From Methanosarcinales archaeon (GTDB taxonomy: Archaea; Halobacteriota; Syntropharchaeia; Alkanophagales; Methanospirareceae), in the NCBI GenBank assembly GCA_003661125.1, contig QMVO01000140.1:1-5490 (forward strand): a stretch of DNA of 5,490 nucleotides, written 5' to 3'. Each line of letters opens with the position of its first letter. Within the stretch, counting starts at the first letter, position 1. The position numbers and the translations under genes are program-made. Below are positions 1-4,538 of the stretch, one piece after another. The notes under the pieces were generated by a model that ran no database searches, was not told where the DNA came from, and was given only the letters and a program-made list of their open reading frames with translations.

Positions 1-66
1 ATCTGCATCTCCATCTTTATTCCCATATGTTTTTATCTTCGCTCATCTCCACATTTCATCGTAATG

Positions 67-120
67 CTAAAATAAGTAAAATCATCATTAATAAAGAACA
101 TGATTTGAGCTCTTGCTCAA
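67..120 (-). terminator. Possible 3' end of the sugar operon: hairpin plus T-rich tract
   Basis: A perfect 6-base inverted repeat (TTGAGC, loop TCTT, GCTCAA; 105-120) sits at the end of the last minus-strand ORF. Next comes a longer-loop repeat with 7-base arms (79-85 and 100-106). Then, in the minus-strand direction, there is a T-rich stretch at about 67-83 (two TTTT runs separated by ACTTA). Archaeal termination relies mainly on U-rich tracts, so the T-rich part matters more than the hairpin. The tract is interrupted, so this is a plausible rather than strong terminator. Confidence 0.4.
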
Positions 121-233
121 CTCAAAGGAAACCTGGTTTCGCATCCATCATTCTGTTCCCGATGGTTTAGGGGGATGGGCGAAACAACGCATTTTCCTTC
201 TATTTTCTCTATCTCCACTATTAGACGTGTCAT
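117..233 (-). CDS. Short ORF at the tail of the sugar operon, possibly a truncated gene
   Basis: This 38-codon ORF begins with ATG one base after the TGA stop of the sugar dehydrogenase, which is typical operon spacing, and ends at a TGA just inside the terminator-like hairpin. Its N-terminus reads MTRLIVEIEKIEGKC, followed by a proline-containing stretch and a polar tail. No Shine-Dalgarno site is evident, so translation would depend on coupling to the upstream gene. The start faintly resembles small archaeal proteins of the TIGR04076 type, which open with a beta strand and an EIxGKC-like motif, but that is a weak memory-based likeness. It may be a genuine small protein, the stub of a truncated gene, or chance. 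I cannot assign a function. Confidence 0.3.
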   Translation of the reverse strand: MTRLIVEIEKIEGKCVVSPIPLNHREQNDGCETRFPLS

Positions 234-234
234 A

Positions 235-1407
235 TCAAACCTTACTCATCGTTAGTTCAAAACAATCAAAAACCACATCGGCATTTTCCGGCTCTAAATA
301 CTTCAATCCCATCTTCTCGATTTCCTCTTTGGTAAACAAATCATCGTAAACAAACACATTCAAACCCTTTTCCGTCAAAAGCTTGACTAAAGCCAGATTC
401 CTGCTGTGGTACAATTCCTTCACACCCTCTCTGAAAGTTATCCCCTTAATACAAATTTTTATCTCGTTTAAAGGCTTACTGATTTTCATGCACTCCATAA
501 CGATTCTTTCAGCCCAGTAGCTAACCATTTCATCATTCAGCTCTCTTGCAGTTCTGAGTAACTTAACATAACCAAATTTTCCCTTCTTTTCCATCTCTTT
601 AATCAAAAACCACGGGTAAAGAGGGATGCAGTGCCCGCCAACCCCTGTTGATGGCATGTGAATGTGGCAGTATTCATGATTTGCATACTGCCTGGCTTCA
701 TAAAAGTCAATCCCCAGCTCGTCTGCTACTTTAAAGAGTTCATTCGCCAGAGCGACGTTGACATCTCTGTAACAACCCTCCATTAACTTAATAAACTCGG
801 CAACCCTCGCTGAAGAGACCAAATGCAAATTAGGAACAAAATCCCTGTAAACTTCAAAAACTTTCATTCCACTTTCCTTGTCAGCACCCCCTACAACCTT
901 TGGAAATTCTTTTAGTCGAGAAATGCTATAGCCCGTCATGATTCTTTCTGGGGAATACGCCAAATAGAATTCACCCAGCTTTAGCCTGCTCTCTTCCTCA
1001 AGCCATTTTCTCGCTATAATTTCGGTGGTCATCGGCGGAACTGTGGTCTCTAAAACCACCAAATCCCCTTTCTTTAACACTTTCCCAATGTTTCTAAACG
1101 CATTCTCCAAAACTCTAAAATCTGGATTGTGATTCTCATCAACAAACAGTGGAACAATTACGATAAAAACTTCACAATTTGCAGCATCCTCATATCTCGG
1201 TGTTGCAACCAGATTCTTCCCGGCGTGTTTCTTAATTAGTTCATCCAACCCGGTTTCTTCTGGAATCGGATTTACACCCCTGTTGGTCATCTCACACTTC
1301 TTCTCATCTACATCAATGCCAATAACTTTAAAACCGCTGTCGGCTATAACGGCAGCCAGAGGTAAGCCAGCCTTTCCTAATCCAACTACGGCAAGCACTT
1401 CAACCAC
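235..1407 (-). CDS. UDP-N-acetyl-hexosamine 6-dehydrogenase (WecC/WbpA-type nucleotide sugar dehydrogenase)
   Basis: This NAD-dependent enzyme should oxidise C6 of a UDP-N-acetylhexosamine to the uronic acid in two steps, in the cytoplasm. The 390 residues show the expected order. A Rossmann NAD site comes first (VVGLGKAGLPLA, residues 7-18). The central part has ETTVPP (120-125) and YSPERIMTG (151-159). The helix with the catalytic lysine is AEFIKLMEGCYRDVN (203-217, Lys207). The catalytic cysteine lies in GVGGHCIP (255-262, Cys260). The C-terminal UDP-binding domain carries GITFREGVKELYHSR (322-336). Length is slightly under the 410-430 usual for the family. The family's common Asn four residues after the lysine is Gly211 here. 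The gene starts inside the acetyltransferase gene (22-base overlap). GTG at 1407 is the longest start. GTG at 1398 is better spaced from a GAGGGAG purine tract (1407-1413) and gives MLAVVGLG, so it may be the true start. WecC and WbpA cannot be told apart by eye; the neighbours favour a WbpA-like role. Confidence 0.93.
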   Translation of the reverse strand: MVEVLAVVGLGKAGLPLAAVIADSGFKVIGIDVDEKKCEMTNRGVNPIPEETGLDELIKKHAGKNLVATPRYEDAANCEVFIVIVPLFVDENHNPDFRVLENAFRNIGKVLKKGDLVVLETTVPPMTTEIIARKWLEEESRLKLGEFYLAYSPERIMTGYSISRLKEFPKVVGGADKESGMKVFEVYRDFVPNLHLVSSARVAEFIKLMEGCYRDVNVALANELFKVADELGIDFYEARQYANHEYCHIHMPSTGVGGHCIPLYPWFLIKEMEKKGKFGYVKLLRTARELNDEMVSYWAERIVMECMKISKPLNEIKICIKGITFREGVKELYHSRNLALVKLLTEKGLNVFVYDDLFTKEEIEKMGLKYLEPENADVVFDCFELTMSKV

Positions 1408-1973
1408 TCCCTCTTAATTTCCACAGTTTTGCCGCATACACACATGTAAATCGTCTTGTTGCTATCCTCTTCTATGACTTCACTCAACTTCTTTCCGCAA
1501 TAGCACACAAAACCCCTCACCCTTGCAGGATTGCCGTACACCAGGCTGAAGGGTGAAACATCCTTAGTAACAACGCTTCCAGCCCCTACCATGGCATACT
1601 CTCCAATTGTAATTCCACAGAGGATTGTGGAACCCGCCCCTATGCTCGCACCCCTCTTAACAACGGTCGGAATTATCTTCTGCTCATCCCAGATGAACGC
1701 CCTCGGATACAAATCATTCGTAAACGTAACCGATGGCCCAATAAACACATCATCCTCTATTTTAACTCCTCTGTAAACCGACACGAAGTTCTGAATTTTC
1801 ACGTTATTGCCAATTTCAACTTCGGTATCAACATAAACACCCTTGCCTATATTGCAGTTTCTACCAATTCTGGCTTTCTCCCTTATATGGACAAAATGCC
1901 ATATCCTTGTTTCTTCCCCAACTTCATCGCTTTCTACAACTGCCGTAGGATGCTTATAGTATTTTACACACAT
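1386..1973 (-). CDS. wbpD: UDP-2-acetamido-3-amino-2,3-dideoxy-uronate N-acetyltransferase (WbpD/WlbB-type, left-handed beta helix)
   Basis: The enzyme is expected to transfer acetyl from acetyl-CoA to the 3-amino group of the UDP-amino sugar uronate made by the neighbouring aminotransferase. The 195-residue protein is built of hexapeptide repeats (for example ARIGRNCNIGKGVYV and ITIGEYAMVGAGSVV), typical of trimeric left-handed beta-helix acyltransferases. Strong family signatures are the N-terminal YYKHPTAVVE and TRIWHFVHI (22-30), KIQNFVSVY (59-67), GPSVTFTND (79-87) with Asn86 at the active-site position I recall for WlbB, and the exit motif GNPARVRGF (147-155). A C-terminal tail has two CxC pairs (Cys157/159 and Cys178/180), suggesting a metal-binding ribbon. 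The start ATG has a GAGGAG Shine-Dalgarno site 7 bases upstream. The gene lies between the dehydrogenase remnant and the 6-dehydrogenase, whose start it overlaps. Confidence 0.93.
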   Translation of the reverse strand: MCVKYYKHPTAVVESDEVGEETRIWHFVHIREKARIGRNCNIGKGVYVDTEVEIGNNVKIQNFVSVYRGVKIEDDVFIGPSVTFTNDLYPRAFIWDEQKIIPTVVKRGASIGAGSTILCGITIGEYAMVGAGSVVTKDVSPFSLVYGNPARVRGFVCYCGKKLSEVIEEDSNKTIYMCVCGKTVEIKREWLKCLP

Positions 1974-1976
1974 TCT

Positions 1977-2042
1977 CTATCTCCTCACATACCTGACGTG
2001 ATTTTTGCCCATGGTTCCACTTCCAATAACACCCACCTTCAT
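1977..2042 (-). pseudogene. 5' remnant of a Gfo/Idh/MocA-family dehydrogenase (WbpB/WlbA-type)
   Basis: This 21-codon reading frame begins one base after the aminotransferase stop codon and ends in TAG three bases before the acetyltransferase ATG. It encodes MKVGVIGSGTMGKNHVR followed by YVRR. The first 17 residues match the N-terminal Rossmann beta-alpha unit of Gfo/Idh/MocA dehydrogenases (GxGxMGxxH) and nothing follows. A full gene would be about 310-350 codons. It keeps a GGAGG Shine-Dalgarno site 6 bases upstream, inside the aminotransferase gene, so it once began a translated gene. In WbpB/WlbA this family performs the 3-oxidation just before the aminotransferase step, and the position between aminotransferase and acetyltransferase fits. 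The simplest reading is an internal deletion that removed nearly all of the gene. An assembly gap closure is the main alternative. Confidence 0.75.
1981..1986 (-). promoter_or_regulatory. Shine-Dalgarno site of the acetyltransferase gene
   Basis: GAGGAG on the minus strand lies 7 bases before the ATG at 1973. It falls at the end of the dehydrogenase remnant, just before its TAG. It supports 1973 as the acetyltransferase start. Confidence 0.7.
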
Positions 2043-2043
2043 A

Positions 2044-3138
2044 TTACGCCTCCAGATTGTTTACTACCTCGACAATATATCTTAAATCCTCCTCTGTTAA
2101 TGCTGGATGGACCGGCAGGCTTAAAACTTTGTTTGCCAACTCTGAGGCAATGGGACAATCGTCCCTATAGCCTAATTGCTGATACAATGGCTGTTTATAA
2201 ATTGGTAACGGGTAGTGGATTGCACACCCCACACCCCTGTCCCGTAAATATTCCATGAAGGCATCCCTGGATACCGGAAAATCTTCCTCAATTTTAACGA
2301 CATACTGATGGTAAACATGCTTAGTCTCGTTCTTCTTATAAGGCGTAATTAATCCCTTCATTTTCAGATGTTTATTCAGGTATTCTGCATTCTTTATTCT
2401 CTTTTCATTGAATTCATCCAGCCTTCTTAGCTGGATAATTCCAATTGCAGCCTGTATATCTGTCATTCTATGGTTATATCCCAAAATCGTATGGAGGTAC
2501 TTTCTACTTTCTCCATGATTTCTGAGCAGTCTGCATACTTCGGCAATCTCATTGCTGTTGGTTGTTATCATGCCTCCCTCGCCAGTGGTCATATTCTTTG
2601 TCGGGTAAAATGAAAAACATCCGATTCCAAAACTTCCAACCTTCTTGCCATTATATTCTGCGCCATGTGCCTGTGCACAATCTTCAATTAAAAATAGATT
2701 GTAGCACTCACATATTTCCTGTATTGCCTCGACATCGAATGGATGCCCAAATAAGTGCACGCCTAAAATTGCCCTGGTTTTGCTTGTTATCTTTTTCAAG
2801 ACATCATCTGGATTTATATTGAAAGTTTTCTCATCTATATCGGCAAAAACAGGCTTGGCACCTTGAAATAAGATGGAATTTGCTGTAGCTATGAAGGTGA
2901 ATGGCGTTGTGATTACCTCATCACCCTGCTTAATACCTAAAGCTTTCAATGCCAAAGCCAGTGCAGTCGTACCGTTACTAACAGCTATAGCATTATCTAC
3001 CCCAATGTATTCTGAAAAATCATTTTCAAATCTTCTAACGGCTTCCCCTTGCGCAAGCATTCCTGATCTCAAAACTTCCTCAACAGCCCTTATCTCCTCC
3101 TCAGATATAATTGGTTTTGCTATTGGAATAGACCTCAT
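2044..3138 (-). CDS. wbpE: DegT/DnrJ/EryC1/StrS-family sugar aminotransferase (WbpE/WlbC-type)
   Basis: This PLP enzyme probably aminates C3 of UDP-2-acetamido-3-oxo-uronate, usually with glutamate as donor; substrate choice is inferred from its neighbours. The 364 residues match the family's usual 360-390. Visible landmarks are the N-terminal IPIAKPIISEEEIRAV, the phosphate-binding SNGTTALALAL (54-64), DEVITTPFTFIATANSI (73-89), the aspartate that holds the pyridine nitrogen in IEDCAQAHGA (Asp153), and the PLP lysine in SFYPTKNMTTGEGGM (Lys181). Next come RLLRNHGE, GYNHRMTDIQAAIG and, near the C-terminus, HYPLPIYKQPLY. The protein looks complete, with no disruption. Its ATG overlaps the upstream stop as ATGA, so translation is probably coupled. 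A GGTG five bases before the start is a weak Shine-Dalgarno match. The last codons also carry the ribosome site for the following remnant gene. Confidence 0.95.
   Translation of the reverse strand: MRSIPIAKPIISEEEIRAVEEVLRSGMLAQGEAVRRFENDFSEYIGVDNAIAVSNGTTALALALKALGIKQGDEVITTPFTFIATANSILFQGAKPVFADIDEKTFNINPDDVLKKITSKTRAILGVHLFGHPFDVEAIQEICECYNLFLIEDCAQAHGAEYNGKKVGSFGIGCFSFYPTKNMTTGEGGMITTNSNEIAEVCRLLRNHGESRKYLHTILGYNHRMTDIQAAIGIIQLRRLDEFNEKRIKNAEYLNKHLKMKGLITPYKKNETKHVYHQYVVKIEEDFPVSRDAFMEYLRDRGVGCAIHYPLPIYKQPLYQQLGYRDDCPIASELANKVLSLPVHPALTEEDLRYIVEVVNNLEA
2049..2053 (-). promoter_or_regulatory. Shine-Dalgarno site of the dehydrogenase remnant
   Basis: GGAGG on the minus strand lies in the last codons of the aminotransferase gene, 6 bases before the ATG at 2042. 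It shows that the remnant began as a properly initiated gene. Confidence 0.7.
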
Positions 3139-3533
3139 CTTGGCACCATTCTATCGTTAATTTGGGCTACAAAAATTTTCACCGCACCGTCCCCAGCCAG
3201 AAGATAGATATAATCTAGGTCTTTCAACCAATGCCGTAACGAAGGCAACCATGCAAACATCCCGTTCTCTTCTCCTTTCCCCAGTAACTCAACCGCCTTT
3301 TCAAATCCACCTTTAAATATCCTCATGCCTTTCGTCTCCTTTAACCCCGCAACAAGCTCTAAAAGCTTCTCCACAAGCTTCCCATTCATCATGCTTCTAC
3401 CATTTCTCGCATACCCCATCGCCGCCCTGTATAACGCTTTATCTAAGAATCTCAGCTTTCGCCAGTTGCCGTTCCTCAAGCCCTTCTTGAAACTCGCGAT
3501 AAGCTCCTTGTATGTTATTCCTTTTGTCAACAT
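3135..3533 (-). CDS. Unrecognised 132-aa basic protein, first gene of the sugar operon
   Basis: I do not recognise a characterised family. The 132 residues start MLTKGITYKELIASFKKGL and look soluble and largely helical. Lysine and arginine are rich in the first 55 residues (for example GLRNGNWRKLRFLDKALYR, 18-36). A central helix is KLVEKLLELVAGLKE (52-66), and the C-terminal part is more hydrophobic (LDYIYLLAGDGAVKIFVAQI, 106-125). No signal peptide, membrane segment or cysteine motif is seen. It is probably real: it overlaps the aminotransferase start by four bases (ATGA) and has a TATA box at the right distance. The ATG at 3533 lies only a few bases after the predicted transcription start and has no Shine-Dalgarno site, so its mRNA would be leaderless. 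Its place at the head of the operon suggests a link to the glycan pathway but does not show what it does. Confidence 0.75.
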   Translation of the reverse strand: MLTKGITYKELIASFKKGLRNGNWRKLRFLDKALYRAAMGYARNGRSMMNGKLVEKLLELVAGLKETKGMRIFKGGFEKAVELLGKGEENGMFAWLPSLRHWLKDLDYIYLLAGDGAVKIFVAQINDRMVPR

Positions 3534-3558
3534 GATGATTTACTTTATCACTTAAGGG

Positions 3559-3568
3559 TTATATAAAG
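3559..3568 (-). promoter_or_regulatory. TATA box of the sugar operon
   Basis: The minus strand reads GCAAAG then CTTTATATAA, a BRE-like purine stretch followed by a TATA element. The element is centred near 3563, about 30 bases before the ATG at 3533. Transcription would start near 3536-3538 and give an almost leaderless mRNA. No other strong promoter is evident inside the tightly packed operon. Confidence 0.65.
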
Positions 3569-3668
3569 CTTTGCATCACTTAAATGCTTTTAGTAGCAAT
3601 GGAAGAGCATATAAGTGGCTCAGGCAGCCGAAGACCAGGCAGACGGATGTCATAATGGAGATGGGGTA

Positions 3669-3678
3669 TAGTATACAA
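3669..3678. repeat. Second, imperfect copy of the A1 operator-like palindrome
   Basis: TAGTATACAA differs by one base from the TTGTATACAA palindrome at 3783-3792. After both copies the sequence continues as a similar A-rich stretch ending in AGAGG. It may be an upstream binding site for the same regulator. Confidence 0.4.
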
Positions 3679-3752
3679 CAAAAAGAGGCTACATTCTGCC
3701 ATAGGGTACCGCTCTCCCATAGACTTCGAAAAGGAGGTGTGTGTGCGTGCAT

Positions 3753-3767
3753 CGAAAGTTTTAAATA
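3753..3767 (+). promoter_or_regulatory. BRE and TATA box of regulator A1
   Basis: CGAAAG (3753-3758) followed directly by TTTTAAATA (3759-3767) is close to the archaeal BRE-TATA consensus. Transcription should start near 3788-3790, leaving a leader of about 45 bases before the ATG at 3835. Confidence 0.7.
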
Positions 3768-3782
3768 CTGTTTCTTAAATAG

Positions 3783-3792
3783 TTGTATACAA
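3783..3792. promoter_or_regulatory. Operator-like palindrome TTGTATACAA at the A1 transcription start
   Basis: This perfect 10-base palindrome lies about 20 bases downstream of the A1 TATA box, so it would straddle the start site. A bound protein there would block transcription. Which protein binds is unknown; A1 itself or another small regulator nearby is a reasonable guess. Confidence 0.5.
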
Positions 3793-3834
3793 ACAGAGGT
3801 GCACCCAAAAATAATAAAATTTCCCCATCCAAAA

Positions 3835-4131
3835 ATGTCACTAAAAGAATATGTCAGGGAAGGTTTAAAGGAGAGTTTTAAGGAGAGTTTTAAAAAGCGA
3901 AGAAGTAAATTAGAGATAATTGCTGACGTTCTTTCAGCTGCGAGGGGAGGGGCAAATAAAACAGCGATAGCACATAATGCGAATCTTAATTTCAACAGGG
4001 TAGAGAACTACCTCTCTTATCTGGTGGAGAAAGGACTTATGGAGCATACGGACGGGGAATATAAGACGACGGAAAAGGGGAGAGAATTTTTACGTGATTA
4101 CCAGAAGATGAAGGAGCTGTTAAAGCGATGA
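3835..4131 (+). CDS. Regulator A1: HTH_45/Sso10a-like winged-helix DNA-binding protein
   Basis: This is probably a small dimeric DNA-binding protein that acts as a transcription factor or chromatin-like protein. The 98 residues start with a charged helix (MSLKEYVREGLKESFKESFK). The winged helix follows: RRSKLEIIADVLSAA (22-36) as helix 1, GGANKTAIAHNANLNFNRVENYL (38-60) as the helix-turn-helix, LVEKGLME (63-70), then the wing and last helix GEYKTTEKGREFLRDYQKM (74-92). This is the archaeal HTH_45 pattern; in Sso10a the last helix forms an antiparallel coiled-coil dimer. ATG at 3835 is chosen because the TATA box lies upstream of it and residues before it look non-protein. GTG at 3799 is an in-frame alternative, and no nearby Shine-Dalgarno site decides. 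The 3' end overlaps the convergent B1 gene by 12 bases. A paralogue lies at 4890-5165. Confidence 0.9.
   Translation: MSLKEYVREGLKESFKESFKKRRSKLEIIADVLSAARGGANKTAIAHNANLNFNRVENYLSYLVEKGLMEHTDGEYKTTEKGREFLRDYQKMKELLKR
3868..3891 (+). repeat. Perfect 12-base tandem duplication inside A1
   Basis: AAGGAGAGTTTT occurs twice in direct succession (3868-3879 and 3880-3891), encoding KESF twice in the N-terminal helix. The paralogue A2 has a single near-match in the corresponding place, so A1 probably gained an in-frame duplication. Confidence 0.8.
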
Positions 4132-4392
4132 GAAATCAGTGCAAATAACGGCTGTCTTGTTCTGCTCATCGTAAGATATGAAGGAATATTTAGCTAAGAA
4201 ACGTAAGAAGAGTTCTACTTTTTCCGCGGGGATGTTTGTACATGATGCAATCTCAGGCACTGAATGGCTGTGCTGGTCTTCTAAGATGTGTGTAATCGAA
4301 TTAGCCGCTTTTATTTCCGGCGTTAGATACTCTTCACTTATCTTTAATAATCCCCCTGCCTTTGCCTCATCCGTTACTTCTACTGCTGCCAT
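4120..4392 (-). CDS. Regulator B1: small winged-helix-like protein
   Basis: This 90-residue protein is a paralogue of B2 (4539-4766). Its C-terminal 34 residues match B2 at 27 positions by my manual alignment. The shared core is an LED-containing helix (ITHILEDQ, 33-40), an apparent helix-turn-helix (VPEIASCTNIPAEKVELFLRF, 45-65, in which PAEKVELFLRFL would be the recognition helix), then LAKYSFISYDE and KTAVICTDF, which look like a beta wing. The pattern suggests a DNA-binding protein, but I know no characterised relative. The first 28 residues have no counterpart in B2. The ATG follows a strong GGAGGAGG Shine-Dalgarno site 5 bases upstream, unlike its apparently leaderless neighbours. The stop lies inside the 3' end of A1, so the two transcripts overlap in antisense. 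Confidence 0.8.
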   Translation of the reverse strand: MAAVEVTDEAKAGGLLKISEEYLTPEIKAANSITHILEDQHSHSVPEIASCTNIPAEKVELFLRFLAKYSFISYDEQNKTAVICTDFSSL

Positions 4393-4397
4393 TTAAA

Positions 4398-4405
4398 CCT
4401 CCTCC
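4398..4405 (-). promoter_or_regulatory. Strong Shine-Dalgarno site of B1
   Basis: The minus strand reads GGAGGAGG then TTTAA before the ATG at 4392. This fixes the start and implies a leadered mRNA. Possible TATA elements upstream lie near 4430 (GAAAG then TATAGTTA) and near 4455 (TTATTTAAG). I cannot choose between them. Confidence 0.75.
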
Positions 4406-4467
4406 ATCGCACTTATACTTCCTATCATAACTATACTTTCAAAATAATACTTAAATAACTATCGGTC

Positions 4468-4484
4468 ATCTAAATTTTTTAGAT
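4468..4484. repeat. Inverted repeat upstream of B1
   Basis: ATCTAAA (4468-4474), spacer TTT, TTTAGAT (4478-4484) form a perfect 7-base inverted repeat. It lies in the A/T-rich gap between B2 and B1, just upstream of the possible B1 promoter, and could be an operator. A short hairpin at the end of the B2 transcript is another reading. Confidence 0.5.
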
Positions 4485-4513
4485 AAATATTTAGAAATAA
4501 TGTTCTAATATTT
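4485..4513. repeat. Second, imperfect inverted repeat between B2 and B1
   Basis: AAATATTTAGAA (4485-4496) and TTCTAATATTT (4503-4513) are complementary apart from one extra T in the left arm, with a six-base spacer. It abuts the previous repeat and shares its TTTAGA core, so the two may be multiple binding sites for one protein. At such A/T richness some of the match could be chance. Confidence 0.45.
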
Positions 4514-4538
4514 GAGAATTTATTTTTTATTCTTTTCC

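Larger units (their letters stand above)
3569..3834. other. Intergenic region between the sugar operon and regulator A1
   Basis: These roughly 265 bases separate two divergent units. They hold the A1 promoter, two copies of a TATAC-centred palindrome and a GT-rich run near 3738-3750. The plus-strand frame of A1 stays open back to an ATG at 3571. That stretch shows no protein-like pattern and contains A1's own TATA box, so I treat it as non-coding. I found no tRNA or other RNA gene here. Confidence 0.6.

Noticed and set aside
1..26. Possible next minus-strand gene starting with ATG at 26 (MGIKMEMQ)
   Set aside because: Only eight codons are visible, with no clear ribosome site, so it cannot be distinguished from chance.
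113..349. Plus-strand open frame across the end of the dehydrogenase gene
   Set aside because: It runs antisense to a well-supported gene and has no protein-like pattern or promoter.
1531..1776. Plus-strand frame inside the acetyltransferase gene
   Set aside because: Antisense shadow of the hexapeptide-repeat gene.
1887..2258. Plus-strand frame spanning the acetyltransferase, remnant and aminotransferase ends
   Set aside because: Antisense to three supported minus-strand elements, and its translation resembles no domain.
2562..3160. Two plus-strand frames within the aminotransferase gene
   Set aside because: Antisense shadows of a clear PLP enzyme gene.
3325..3555. Plus-strand frame opposite the 132-aa operon-leading gene
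   Set aside because: Its apparent hydrophobic stretches come from antisense reading of Lys/Glu/Leu codons. The minus-strand gene has the promoter and the ATGA coupling.
3571..3834. N-terminal extension of A1 to an upstream ATG (186 residues)
   Set aside because: The extension covers A1's BRE/TATA box and operator-like palindrome, does not look like protein, and has no counterpart in A2.
3576..3995. Minus-strand frame with hydrophobic, signal-like segments
   Set aside because: Antisense to A1 and its promoter; the hydrophobicity is an artefact of reading Lys/Glu-rich codons backwards.
4178..4396. Plus-strand frame opposite B1
   Set aside because: B1 has a strong Shine-Dalgarno site and a paralogue. 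This frame has neither.
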